Of a stretch of DNA of 64,000 nt, positions 10,301 through 21,844 are shown in pieces. The translations under genes were made by a program, and so were the position numbers. The notes beneath the pieces were generated by a model. The model had not been told where the DNA came from. It did not search any database and saw only the letters and a program-made list of their open reading frames with translations. The DNA lies in assembly GCA_023213315.1 (NCBI GenBank), contig JAKCPI010012695.1, positions 1 to 64,000 of the forward strand. The letters are read 5' to 3'. The stretch is from Euborellia annulipes. Lineage: Eukaryota; Arthropoda; Insecta; Dermaptera; Anisolabididae. Every line of letters starts with the position of its first letter. The first letter of the stretch is position 1.

Positions 10301-11039
10301 GAAAAATTCCTTTTATTACTAAATAAACTTGAATTTAACGAATAAATAATGATTTAAGACTTACAAGAAAGTATAGATATATAAATCTATCCATAAATCC
10401 CTTAACAATTCAAAGCCAAGATTAAGAAGAATGGGAAAGCATTTCAACTTGGTTGTCTATTTTTTTTTTTTTTTCAATGAATGTGATAAGAATTAATGAA
10501 ATGTTGTCATTTGTATGTGTGTGTAAAGAGGTTATGTTAGGGCTCTCCAATTGGCAATTCTAGAACGCCACCAACAGGAGACTTGAATGCACGAATTGAA
10601 CGGAAGTTTCAACTGGCTGGCACCCACTGTACCTTCTCTTTTGGCATCAAACAAACAGGGAGACGACAACAGTCCTTGGCATTCAGTTCAGTGTCTTCTT
10701 TTTTTTTTCGTTGTTTGTTGCCAACTTGTTTTAAAAAAGAAAGACGAGTAAATCTCAGAGACCACTCCTTCTTATATGGATTTATTTATTTATTTTTTTA
10801 ACCACTTCTCTTTGAAAATATATAAAATTTCCTTTGTCGGCCAGCCATATTGTTTTTTTTGTATTTGTTTTGAATGGATGGGAGAGCTTAGGAATCAATT
10901 AACGTTTTTTTCTAACATAAAATTCAAAACATATACGTATTTCACATTTGTTTACTTTCTTAAACTCTATTTTTTAATAAAATTTGATAATTAAGTGTTT
11001 TTTTTTTAAATAGACTATGTGACCACACCAATAATTAAG
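10301..11039. other. Gene-free sequence
   Basis: No gene. Patches near 10550..10750 have mixed composition and short open frames (10583..10801, 10776..10994) but no recognisable domain. Confidence 0.4.
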
Positions 11040-11366
11040 CGATCGTTCGGACGTTAAAGTCTCTAGAACAAGCGTTAAAGTCTCTAAATAAAAATCAAAC
11101 TAAATTCAAAGATCTCTTGGATCAAATACTTTGAGACATAAATGGTGATATTTAAGATGTTTATCTTCAGTTCTAAAAACATTTCATTGCTCAAAAGAGA
11201 ATAAAAATAAAATTTTATGAAAAAATTTAAAAATCTTCAAAATGAAGGTTGAAATTTCATCATATAAATTAATCCTTTATTTTTTGAACGGTAATATCTG
11301 CGTTATCTGACTGAGAGGGTTATGGTGAGCAAAGCCCGGCGCATCGAAGTCGGGCTAGAGGTCTAG
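11040..11366 (+). mobile_element. Family B element with CTAG terminus
   Basis: Motif doublet at about 11052 and 11075, then the conserved tail. The right end has AAAGCCCGGCGCATCGAAGT, CGGGCTAG and GGTCTAG followed by T (CTAG at 11363..11366). It aligns over about 300 bases with 5735..6028, whose terminus is CTAA, so both fit CTRR followed by T. I infer a non-autonomous Helitron. Confidence 0.5.
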
Positions 11367-11544
11367 TTATTAAAAAAACATTTCACAGAGAAACTAAACT
11401 AATTTTTTGACATATCAATAATTACTTATTTTTATTTTTTTATTTTTATTTAAATTTCAACTCTCCCATCGTAGGCTCGGGTTAAAACATTGTGTATAGA
11501 TATAGAAAAATTTTTTGAAATTAAAAACAAAAATTAATTTAATT

Positions 11545-11676
11545 AAAATACTAGGTTATAAGTTTCAAAGATTTATTACAAATTTTATCATTTTTTTTTA
11601 GGCGATAAGATATATTTAAAAAATACTATTAAAAATATTAATTTTTATTATATCTTTGAAACTTATAGCCTAGTAT
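11545..11676. mobile_element. Small MITE-like foldback (copy 2)
   Basis: Terminal inverted repeats contain ACTAGGTTATAAGTTTCAAAG on the left and CTTTGAAACTTATAGCCTAG on the right, about 132 bases end to end. Compare the copy at 6045..6220. Confidence 0.65.
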
Positions 11677-11764
11677 GTTTAATTAAACTATTTTTAAATT
11701 TTTTTATACAGTATTTCTTATTTTTTATGTCTAATTTAAATCTATTATTAAAAAAACATTGTTA

Positions 11765-11960
11765 TGGAGAGTCCAGGGCGTTAAAATCTCTCCAGATCAG
11801 GCGTTAAAGTCTCTAAATAAAATTCAAACTAAATTCAAAGATCTCTTGTACCAAATATTTTGAAACTTAATGGTACTATTTAAGATATTTATCTCCAAGT
11901 CTTTATAGAATTTCAAAACATTCCGTTGTTTGGAAGGGAATAAAAATAAAATTTTTCTTT
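11765..11960 (+). repeat. Family B partial copy
   Basis: Doublet GCGTTAAAATCTCTCC and GCGTTAAAGTCTCTAAAT at about 11779 and 11801 with the standard downstream tail (CAAAGATCTCTTGTACCAAA). Confidence 0.7.
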
Positions 11961-12696
11961 GATTTATGAAAAATGCTGAAAAATAAACTCGTAATTTTTA
12001 CATTTAAATATATCCATCAAAAATAAATAATGTTGATAGTTAAGTAGAAATGTTAAAGAAATTAATTTTTTGGTGGGGAACATACCCCCCCCCCCCGACC
12101 CTCTACTTTTTCGTTCATGTAACAGAGAAAGTAAGAACAAATTTTTTTGATTTTAGAAAATTAATTAGAAATAAAAAAAACAACGTTAAATTTTATGTTT
12201 GTTGTTTGAATAAATAACGATAAATCTTTTTTTTTTTCTTATCTCTATTTTATACAAAGATAAATGCTAATATATGCTAAATACCTAAAGATTGTATTTT
12301 TTTTTTAGCATAAGAATGTTGCTTTGGGACAATAAGTGGCAACAACAGACAGCAGCTTAAAGAATAAACATGCCTAAAGAATTTTTTTTTTCATTTAAAT
12401 TCTGAATTACGCAAAAAAAAAAAGAGAATATTAATATATTCTTGGAGTCCCTTCGTAAAAGTTTTTTTCTTTTGGTCTTTTATACACTGAGTTTATTAAT
12501 TGATTGGTATCCGAACGATCAAAAAACATTCTTTGATCAAGTCTGAGTATTCATTCTGATTTTTGTTGTTTTTTATAGTTATTCTTTAAAGTCCACGTCC
12601 CATTAGTGGATTTATAAGTATTTTTGGTAATTAGATCTGGATTTAAAAAGAAAATTTCCTTAATAAACCGAAATTCGAATAAAAATAAATTTTATA
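11961..12696. other. AT-rich gene-free sequence with a poly-C tract
   Basis: No gene. A run of about a dozen C lies near 12086..12097. Confidence 0.5.
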
Positions 12697-12965
12697 TTTA
12701 GAGACTTTAACGCTCATTTTTTTCACTCAGAGACTTCAATGCTGGGGATTTAACAAAGCGTTAAAAAAAACAGAAATGGAATCGGAAGGAACAGAAATTC
12801 TATATTCGTTTGCATTGACAATACAAAATATTTGGCTACCTGATTGGGTGGTAAAAAGAAGAGGTGGAAATTCAAAACTTCATGGGGTGCATGTTTCACA
12901 AAAGAAAAATAAAAAAAAGGGGCGGAGCTAACAAACATCCGTTCAAGAAATGGATTTGGATATAG
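12697..12965 (+). repeat. Duplicated segment G, copy 1
   Basis: Starts with two inverse B motifs (AGAGACTTTAACGCTC, AGAGACTTCAATGCTGG) and GATTTAACAAAGCG, then AATCGGAAGGAACAGAAATT and a GGCGGAGCTAACAAACATCC end. The same order of blocks recurs at 16600..16888, and the first 75 bases recur at 15955..16035. The 74-codon minus frame here is not supported as a gene. Confidence 0.75.
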
Positions 12966-13039
12966 CCTATCCATCTTAAATAAAAAATTTATAATAAATA
13001 GAAAAAGAAAATATAAATAAAATAATTAATACAAATGTG

Positions 13040-13545
13040 GATTTTATAGCTGGATAATCGTTGATAGGTAAATAAAAGAAGAGCAGCTAAAATTATTTCA
13101 TTTATTGACCCACTAGGCTGACGTTTCGGTCTTGGTCAAGACCATCTTCAGAACTTGCAGGTTGTCAATATAGGCATACAAACACTAACACAATCATATA
13201 TTCTATGAACATTCGGTTAGAGATATTTTGAAAATTAATATGTAGAATGATTGAATTATAATATAAAAAATACATATATTAATAACATAAGCCAAATGGT
13301 TTCAACCATTTGGCTTATGTTATTAATATATGTATTTTTTATATTATAATTCAATCATTCTACATATTAATTTTCAAAATATCTCTAACCGAATGTTCAT
13401 AGAATATATGATTGTGTTAGGTTTGTAATGCCTATTTTGACAACCTGCAAGCTCTGAAGATGGTCTTGACCAAGACCGTAAACGTCAGCCAAGTGGATCA
13501 ATAAATGAAATAATTTTAGCTCTTCTTTTCATTTACCTATCAAAA
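13040..13545. mobile_element. Long near-perfect foldback carrying hammerhead-like cores
   Basis: An inverted repeat with arms of about 240 bases meets at about 13303, where GCCAAATGG and CCATTTGGC flank the centre. There are only scattered differences between arms, for example AACTTGC versus AAGCTCT next to the hammerhead-like core. Each arm contains CTGAAGATGGTCTTGACCAA followed by GACCGAAACGTC (minus strand 13119..13151) or GACCGTAAACGTC (plus strand 13454..13486). There is no coding potential. Nearly identical arms imply recent formation or gene conversion. Confidence 0.8.
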
Positions 13546-13689
13546 TAATTAATAAACAAAAATCTAAATAAATATATGAGTTTTGAGACTTCCTGCCCTT
13601 TAACCAACTATTTCTATTTTGTGTTATAAGTGTAAAAGAATATAGAATTTCTATTCATTCCTAATTCTATTTTTTCTTAATTAACTCAA

Positions 13690-14007
13690 GAAAGTGTTTA
13701 TTCACTTGCATTGAAATCTCTAAAAACATTTCTTGAATGGCATTAAAGTCTCTGAATATACAATTTCTTTAAATCTTCTTTATTAAAATCATTTTTAGTA
13801 AATTTTTTCTTTGGTTAAATAAAATTCCTTTCTCTTTAATTTTTGTTTAAATTTATTGTAATTCTTGTTAGTTATTAAATAAATCCTTTTAGTTCTTGAA
13901 TTGGGATAAACATCTTAATTATTACCACTAATTGTGTTAAATTTTTCCTTTTAAAATGTTTTTCTTAAATTATATTAAATTCCCCCGAAATCAGGCTGTA
14001 CAGTTAG
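13690..14007. repeat. Family B relative with TTAG terminus
   Basis: Motif-like pairs (CATTGAAATCTCT, GCATTAAAGTCTCTGAAT) near 13710 and 13740 precede AT-rich sequence ending in GGCTGTACAGTTAG then T at 14008. The terminus resembles the one at 6500 (GAGCTGTGCAGCTAG). Confidence 0.45.
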
Positions 14008-14709
14008 TTATGAATTGAAAAGAAAAAAGCTTACCAATCAATATATCCGTTACAAACAGAAAATATACGATTTTATTCTGTTCAAAAGATAAACTTTAGA
14101 AATAACGTTGACAAAAATGTTTCTAATTCGGTCACACATAAAATGATTGTAATCACGTCATGCACACCATCCGGTTTAGAAAGAAAGGTGTCAAAAAATT
14201 CTCCCTATCTCACCCAAATTATCTACGCCGATTTATTTTTCTTTAAAAGATCGTATACGTACAGTATGTCACCCATATTTTTCTTTTTTTTGCAAAGCGT
14301 AATCGGTTTATTTGTTTTTCTTCTAAGACGACAGACAGACAGACAGACATCCTTCTCTGTATTCTATAAGACGATCGTCTCTTTTTCTTTGTCAGGTAGG
14401 GAGGGGATTTAATGAAAGGTTGCTTGAAAAGAAAAGAAAAAATAAAACCCCTTTTTTAACCCTCTTATAAAAAAGAAGAGATTTTCTCCTTCCTTTCTTC
14501 TTTTTTTTTTTTTTTAAGATAACGTTCTCTCTTCTAAAAATGAATTTGAAATCATCGTTGCGTTCTTAATCTTGCTCTTTCTCTCTCTCTGATTAAAATC
14601 AAATGCTTATTAGAATATATTTAGGGTTAAATGATGCTTCCAATCTTTTTTTGATTGATTAGAGAGAGAGAAAAAAACAGCTGTGCTGATTTTAATTTTT
14701 TTTTAAGAA
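14008..14709. other. Gene-free sequence with GACA and CT microsatellites
   Basis: A (GACA)n run near 14330..14349 and CT-rich tracts near 14578..14592. Short frames are not supported. Confidence 0.45.
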
Positions 14710-15055
14710 TAAATCCTTTTCTACTCAACGGATTCTTATGAAATTTAGTCCACAAATGGAAATAATCATCTTAATTATTACCACAACAACTAAGAAAAGA
14801 TTTGACGAAGAGAATCTTTGAATTTAGCTATATTTTATTTGGAGACTTTAACGACTGACTTGAATTAATTCAATTTACTTTCTTTTTTTGGGTATAAATC
14901 TTTTTCTACTCAACAGATTGTTATGAAATTTAGTTTACGGCTGAAAATAATTGTGTTAATTATTACCACTAAGTAACAAAAGATTTGAAGAAGAGGATCT
15001 TTGAATTTAACTTTATTTTATTTAGAGACTTTAACGCCTGACTTGGAGACTTTAA
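14710..15055 (-). repeat. Family B, two inverted tandem copies
   Basis: Two copies about 180 bases apart read on the minus strand. Both contain TTTTCTACTCAACRGATT, AATTATTACCAC, AAAAGATTTGA, then GGAGACTTTAACG motifs at about 14841 and at 15023/15043. This is the reverse complement of the family B tail plus motif. Confidence 0.75.
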
Positions 15056-15954
15056 CGACGATTAGATTATTTAAGATCTTTTTTTTTCCTCTTTCTTAGG
15101 GCCGATTTAAACAAAGATTTAATATCAATTTATTTTTTTACCACTCTTGTACTGATCCATTCAACTTTTTCAATATTTCAAGTCTAAATAGATCCTAGAA
15201 GTTAATTTAGTTTTAGTCAACTATTTATATTTTATTTTTGCTCATAAATGATTATTATTATATTGATTTTAATAAAATAATTAAATTTAATTAATCCGGT
15301 GCTAGATGATTTTAAACCAACTGCTCCAGATTTAGAAGTTTTCGGGATTATAAAATTTCATCTCTCTTTGATGAGTAGTTTTAAAGATATAAACTAAAAG
15401 ACGTAGAATGATGGATACCTTAAATTGGTTGCTAATAAAGGAAAAAAATCTCTAACCCTTAGAGTATGAATAGAGACTTAAGCTTCAAAGGCAATTTGTC
15501 ATTTTTTTAAGTTTTTTTTTTTATTTCTCTGCTGGGGTTAACATGAAAGAGAAAAATTTCTATTAATTTTTTTTGTAGAAATATGTTTTGCTCTTTTTTT
15601 TTAATAATAATAATAATACTCTTTGAAAACATGTTGTTGGAAAGAAAGGAGCAATTTCACGGTGCGTTGAAGCCATCATCTTCTTTAAGAACATCTTTCC
15701 AATCCTTTCTACTGGTCTGCAAAAGGGTCCGTCCAATCGTCTGTTGATAATTCTTTTGCCTGAGTGTGCAAAAACTAGTTTGCTCAGCCCTGCCTTTCAT
15801 TTTAACATCTTGAAGATAAATAATACATATTGAAATTGACAATTTTGAAATTTACAAATTGCAAAAAATTGTAGTAAATATTGTATTTTTTATTAAATTG
15901 ATTCCATAAATATTATAAATTAAAGAACAAAATGGAGATTCCTATAAACGTATT
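15056..15954. other. Gene-free sequence
   Basis: No supported gene. A 61-codon minus frame (15657..15842) lies in slightly less AT-rich DNA but has no recognised domain and no similarity I can name. Confidence 0.4.
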
Positions 15955-16035
15955 GTCTAATAGGAGACTTCAATGCTAGTGAATGAATATTTTCACCCAG
16001 AGACTTTAATGCCGGATGTTTCAACAAAGCGCTGT
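15955..16035 (+). repeat. Segment G fragment with B motif doublet
   Basis: GGAGACTTCAATGCTAG and AGAGACTTTAATGCCGG are followed by TTTCAACAAAGCG, matching the first part of the copies at 12697 and 16600. Confidence 0.65.
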
Positions 16036-16599
16036 TTTTAATATCTATTATTTTTAGAGTTCTCTTGAAATTCAACAATGAATTGTACTCGCAATTAGCT
16101 ATCCGTGGTGTTTTTAATTTAATAAATAGAATTTCATTTTAAATCGAATTTAATGTGGTTAGAAAGTGTTGATAGATTGGAAATTACATTGTAATGTATA
16201 AGAGGGGACAAAATAGACTTATGTACAGTGAATGCCAACGTTAAACACATGTGTTTTTTCTAGTATGAAAAAATTTCAATGGAATTTTTAAATTAAAACA
16301 AACCTTAAAATTAAAAAAAAAATTAAATTTTCCTTTTAGAAAACCCATGGTAGTTAAATTTGACAAACACTGTACTGGGTAAAATAATAAAAAAAATGAA
16401 TTTCTTATAAATCATTTTTGAGTCTCATTTTTAGATTTATATTTTTTTTTTTTTATAATAAAGGTCTTATTTTTCTTCTTTTTTTTAAATTAATTACTAG
16501 CTGAATATTCTAACTTCAGTGGAATGAATATAATTTTAAAAAAATTTGTAAAAATGTCTTTAAATAAATAGAAATCAGAAGAAAAAGAAATTCTATATT
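16036..16599. other. AT-rich gene-free sequence
   Basis: No feature is seen. Confidence 0.5.
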
Positions 16600-16888
16600 C
16601 AGAGACTTTAATGCTGGTCAAAGAATGTTTTCATCCAGAGACTTCAATGCTGGTGATTTAACAAAGCGTGGGTTAATAAAAAAAAAAACTCTAAAAAACA
16701 GAAATACACAACGAATCGGAAGGAACAGAAATTCTATATTCTTTTGCACTTACAATACAAAATAGTTGGTAACCTGATTGGGTGTAAGAGGAGAGAGAGG
16801 TGGAGATCAAAACTCATGGGGTGCACGTTTATCAAAAGGATAAAAAAAAATGGGCGGAGCTAACACACATCCGTTCGAGAAAATTCAC
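16600..16888 (+). repeat. Duplicated segment G, copy 2
   Basis: Begins with the B doublet (AGAGACTTTAATGCTGG and AGAGACTTCAATGCTGG), continues with AATCGGAAGGAACAGAAATT, and ends at GGCGGAGCTAACACACATCC. Aligned with 12697..12965 apart from small indels. Confidence 0.75.
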
Positions 16889-17233
16889 CTGAGGCAGAAA
16901 ACAGAAGAACATCTGCTTACTTTCTTTCTTTCTTACTCTCCATATTTAATCCTTTTATTATGATACTCTTCTTTTTTTTTTTTTATTAATTCCCTTCAAG
17001 TGGTTGGTTCTTAAGGGATTGATGCCTGCCTGCTTGCCCTTGAGGCTATTAGAGACGATTAACAATGTCTTGGGCGCGAAAGAAGAAAAGAATGGTTCTT
17101 TTGTAAAAAGGATTGTAAAAGGATGTTTCTCAAGACAAGAAGAACACCATAACGCGAAAAAATGAAATCGTTTCTTTTATGTTAAGCTTCACAAAAGAAA
17201 AAATAAGATAACCAGGTTACAAAACTTTCCTGT
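16889..17233. other. Unassigned sequence
   Basis: Mixed composition near 17000..17100 (GATGCCTGCCTGCTTGCCC) without an open frame of note. No gene seen. Confidence 0.4.
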
Positions 17234-18470
17234 AAGAACTTTTTTTTTTTTAAATACTTGGTAAATTCTTTTCTATTTAACATATTTTTATGAAAAATGT
17301 GATTCAGGACGTTTTAATTATCATAACTAAATTGTAAAGCATTTGTAATATTATTTTATTTGGAGACTTTAATGCCTGGCCTGGAGACTTTAACGCCTGA
17401 CCTGGAGACTTTAACGACTGAATCAATTTTTAAGGAGGTCTGTTTTAACATTCACTGCTGACAGATTTAATCGAAATTTTAATATCTGTTTACTCTCTTT
17501 TAAGACTAAAAATGTATTAAGTTTCATCCTTTTCCGATGAGTGGTTTCTGAAAAATAAACTAAAATACAAAAAGTTTGAATACTTTAACGACCCGTTTGG
17601 AATATATTTTTTAACACTTATTGAAGACCGAAGACCTTCTTTCCTATCCTTAATCCCGCTGTGCGGGCGGAGGGGGTGGAGGTTTTTGCGACCGAGAAGG
17701 AAAAGAACAAGAACAATTTTTTTTTTTTTTAATGCTTGGTAAATTCTTTTCTATTTAACATATTTTTATGAAAAATGTGATTCAGAACGTTTTAATTATC
17801 ATAACTAAATTCTAAAGCATTTGTAATATTATTTTATTCGGAGACTTTAATGCCTGGCTTGGAGACTTTAACGACTGAATCAATTTTTAAGGAGGTCTGT
17901 TTTAACATTCACCGCTGACAGATTTAATCGAAATTTTAATATCTGTTTACTCTCTTTTAAGACTAAAAATGTATTAAGTTTCATCCTTTTTCGATGAGTG
18001 GTTTCTGAAAAATAAACTAAAATATAAAAAGTTTGGATACTTTAACGACCCGTTTGAAATATATTTTTTAACACTTATTGAAGACCAAAGACCTTTTTTC
18101 CTATCCTTAATCCCGCTATGCGGGCGGAGGGGGTGGGGGTTTTTGCGACCGAGAAGGAAAAGAACAAGAACAATATTTTTTTAAATGCTTGGTAAATTCT
18201 TTTCTATTTAACATATTTTTATGAAAAATCTGATTCAGGACGTTTTAATTATCATAACTAAATTCTAAAGCATTTGTAATATTATTTTATTTGGAGACTT
18301 TAATGCCTGGCTTGGAGACTTTAACGACTGAATCAATTTTTAAGGAGGTCTGTTTTAACATTCACTGCTGACAGATTTAATCGAAATTTTAATATCTGTT
18401 TACTCTCTTTTAAGACTAAAAATGTATTAAGTTTCATCCTTTTTCGATGAGTGGTTTCTGAAAATTATTA
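17234..18470. repeat. 2.6-copy tandem repeat, unit about 453-478 bp
   Basis: CTTGGTAAATTCTTTTCTAT starts equivalent positions at 17257, 17735 and 18188. Each unit carries inverse B motifs (GGAGACTTTAATGCCTGG and GGAGACTTTAACGACTG; unit 1 has three, units 2 and 3 have two), a conserved middle (TTAAGGAGGTCTGTTTTAAC), and in units 1 and 2 a GC-rich end with CCCGCTGTGCGGGCGGAGGG (TATGCGGG in unit 2) and TTTTTGCGACCGAGAAGGAA, which also occurs in family F. The third unit stops before that end. Confidence 0.85.
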
Positions 18471-18479
18471 GTATTATTT

Positions 18480-18534
18480 CTTGTTAATTTCAACATGGCG
18501 TGTGAAGTTCGCCAAAGCCAGACCATACAGCTTG
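18480..18534 (+). repeat. Possible Helitron-like terminus after the tandem array
   Basis: GGCGTGTGAAGTTCGCC forms a short stem, then ACCATACAGCTTG followed by T. The CTTG ending matches the terminus at 50760 but is not a strict CTRR. Confidence 0.3.
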
Positions 18535-19499
18535 TTAATTTAATTTTTTTTTATACGCTTTAAGGGTAGAGGATTATTTATCTTCTATCTCGCTTTGATC
18601 GGATTTAAAAAGAATATTCACACACACATTGACGTTTTGTTCTTTCAGGTTTTTTTTTTCTTTTTCTTTTCAAACCTTTTAGGTGTTAACCACAGAAGGT
18701 GACAGCATCTTTGAGATCAGGTCACGAGCATTTATATGTCTCCCCCCCCCCCCCCCCCCTCCCACCCTCACATTCAATTCCTTCTCCTTCTATTTTGCAC
18801 GACACACAACTCATGGCTTTTGTTCTCTTCAACGAATCACACCATCAGTTTTTTTCCCCCAATTCAATCTAGATTATTTTTTTTTCTTCAAGTTTTTTTT
18901 TTATTATTATACAAGAACATCGAGTTAAAAATATTTCATTTTTTTCATCTATATATACAAAAACATTTTTAAAATAAATTATTTATTTTTAGTTCTAGCC
19001 TCCTTTAAATGAATTTTCTTAATAAAACACTCCGTGAAATCTTCGACAAATAGAAGAAAACCCCATGAAAATCCGTTAAATAGTTACAGAAATAAGTAAT
19101 ATAAAGAAAAAGTTAAAAATAAACAAAAAGAAAAAGTTAAAATTAAATCCTACAATTATTATTCCATAATTAAAAAAAAAAAAATTAATAAAAACAAAGA
19201 GAATAATCATAATATTTCATCAAAGAATATGTTATGATGATGACGTAACTCGTGGGGGGGCCTAAACGTCAAAAGTGTAAACTGTCAGAAAAATGATAGG
19301 TTAAAAGAGGTTATTTCTCCATATTTAAGGAAAAAAATAGCCAACTTTGTTTTGATAAATATCATTAGTGATCCTAATGACAGGATAAACAATAAATTGA
19401 TTGGTAAACAAATGAAAAAATTGGATAAATCTCTCTTTTTGAGAAATTAGAGAGAAACGTAGATAAAAGTATGAATGAAAAATGATAGAAAATTAATTA
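18535..19499. other. Low-complexity gene-free sequence
   Basis: Contains an 18-base run of C (18742..18759), long T runs and A runs. No gene. Confidence 0.5.
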
Positions 19500-20390
19500 G
19501 TTGAGGGGCACAATTGAAGAGTTTTAGTAATTAGAGTAGAGAAAATGTTAAAAACAAAAAGTAAACAGTAGAGAGAATCAACAAGTGGTTAAAAAGTTCT
19601 TATTTTCTTATTAATATAGAGGAATTATTCATATAAAATTAAATTTTAATTGATTTTTCTCATTTACAGTATATATAATTTTTTTAAAAGATTGTCCACA
19701 TATTAATGAAAAATTTTTTAACCTTTTAATGAATTTTCTAAATAATAAAATATATCCTAACTTATATTCGTAAAATGTTTTACTAATTTTTAATTAATTA
19801 GTTGAGGGCACAAAAAAAGAAAATTGAATAGTTTTAGTAATTAGAGTAGAGAAAATGTTAAAAACAAAAAGTAAACAGTGGAGAGAATCAACAAGTGGTT
19901 AAAAAGTTCTTATTTTCTTATTAATATAGATCAACAAGTGGTTAAAAAGTTCTTATTTTCTTATTATTATAGATCAACAAGTGGTTAAAAAGTTCTTATT
20001 TTCTTATTAATATAGAAAAATTAATCATATAAAATTAAATTTTAATTGATTTTTGTCATTTACAGAATATATAATTTTTTTTAAAAGATTTTCCACATAT
20101 TAATGAAAATTTTTTTAACTTTTTAATGAATTTTCTAAATAATAAAACATATCCATAACTCTTACTCGTAAAATTTTCTACAAATAGAAAAATCCCCATG
20201 AAAATCGGTCGAATAGTTTTAAATATAAGTAGTGTAAAGAAAAAGTTGAAAAAAAAATAAACAAAAAAGAAAAAGTTAAAATTATATCTCACAATTATTA
20301 TTCTATAATTATTGATATATAATATTAAATTTTAATTAATTTTATTTTTTTATGAGATTTTCCACATATTTATGAAAAATTTCTTAACCT
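19500..20390. repeat. Local tandem duplication with a 45-bp triplication
   Basis: A unit of about 300 bases starting TTGAGGGCACAA (near 19501 and 19801) is duplicated through GTTTTAGTAATTAGAGTAGA, AATCAACAAGTGGTTAAAAA and the AT-rich end around 19740/20110. In the second unit ATCAACAAGTGG...ATATAG is present three times (about 19887, 19930 and 19974). The frame at 20056..20292 is a translation of this repeat. Confidence 0.8.
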
Positions 20391-20689
20391 TTTAAAGTAA
20401 TAAATGTAAAATTTCAACAGGATGAATCATCATAACATGTCAAATTATTTCAAACGGTTTCTTCTTCTTACGGAGAGTGTCTGTTATTACTCTAAGAGAG
20501 GGCTTATTTTGAACGATAATGATGTAATCTCTTCTTGAAGGAATTTATAAACAACTCTCTTAAGGAGTGTTAAAGAATAATAAGAGCATTTCTATATGTA
20601 TACGGTATTTGGTGTCATCAAGGGTTCAAAAAATTTCTTAATTCATCATTACCCTAGATCCAAATTATGAAATGTGATATCGTATTCAA

Positions 20690-21250
20690 ATTTTTAAATT
20701 TCACCAGAAAATGTAGGCTAATATCTCTATCTTAAGACTTTTTGTACTCTTTTTAGGAATAAATCAGGATTTTGAAATTAGTGTCAAAATAATCCTTATT
20801 TATTCTACTTTTATATAAAAAATGTTTGAATTTGATATCTTAAATAATTTTTGAGAAATTGGCCAGGGAACAGAAAAGTTTTATGAAAAATATCGTTATA
20901 TTTTAATCAAGGATTTAAAGTAATTTCTGATAATATAGTCTATTGAGAGAGGGGAGGAGGAATTAAAAAAACATCTGTGACGTCACATATTTCAATAGTA
21001 TTTATTTATATTTTTAAATTTCACCAGAAAATATAGAAAAATTTGGAAAATATAAAAATAACAAGAGAGTATCTCTATCTTAAGACTTTTTGTACTCTTT
21101 TTAAGAATAGATCTGAATTTTCAAATTAGTGTCAAAATAATCCTTATTTATTATACTTTTATATAAAAAAGGTTTGAATTCGATATCTTAAATAATTTTT
21201 GAGATATTAGTCCGGAAAGAGAAAAGTTTTATGAAAATCGTCGGTATTAA
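20690..21250. repeat. Duplicated 200-bp segment (third copy at 23385..23560)
   Basis: Both copies contain TTTCACCAGAAAAT, TATCTCTATCTTAAGACTTT, AATAATCCTTATTTATTCTA (or -TTATA) and GATATCTTAAATAATTTTTG. A third copy sits at 23385..23560. GTGACGTCAC or a near match follows each copy (20972, about 21328 with one change, 23610). Confidence 0.8.
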
Positions 21251-21844
21251 CTTAAAATATAAATAATAATTAATTTATAATCTCAAGTTAGCTAGGAGGA
21301 GGGAGAGATATTTACAAAAAACACGTGTGACATCACGCCAAGTGTTTCTCAATCCATTAAATTGCAATTTAATATTAACCTTAACTTAAATAGGAAAAAA
21401 AAAATCAAAGAGGAAACAAAATATCTAACCATGAAATCTTCTTTCCCAAAAAAAAAAGAAAAAGAGAATTAATATTTATGTCAAAGAGACTACAGATGTG
21501 TGTTTTATATGCGTGTGTGGTTTTTACTAATTTTTTTTTTTTTTAAGGGTGTAAATGAGCTTCACCCTCTTTTGATCCTTTTCCCTTTCACCATCCATTC
21601 ATCAGCATGCAATGCCCTTCCGGCTGTTTGAAATCTTAAAATAGAGGAAGCTATAAACGTCATATTCCCCCCCCCACACCTTAAAAAATTAAATGGGGAC
21701 GCTCAAAAAAAAAAAAATTGAAATTTTTAAAATAAAAATGTGAATGTTATTGCTGGTGCACTGAAGGCATGCACCATACCCGAAACCGGTTCAATGGCCA
21801 ACAACCAAGTTCAATCCCCCCTGTACCCTCTTGCTCGTTTTCGC
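21251..21844. other. Gene-free sequence
   Basis: No gene. An unassigned patch at 21755..21835 includes GGTTCAATGGCC and AAGTTCAATCCCCCC, which only loosely resembles a tRNA B box. Confidence 0.4.

Noticed and set aside
15657..15842. 61-codon minus frame in less AT-rich DNA
   Set aside because: No domain, no splice context, and no copy elsewhere to support selection.
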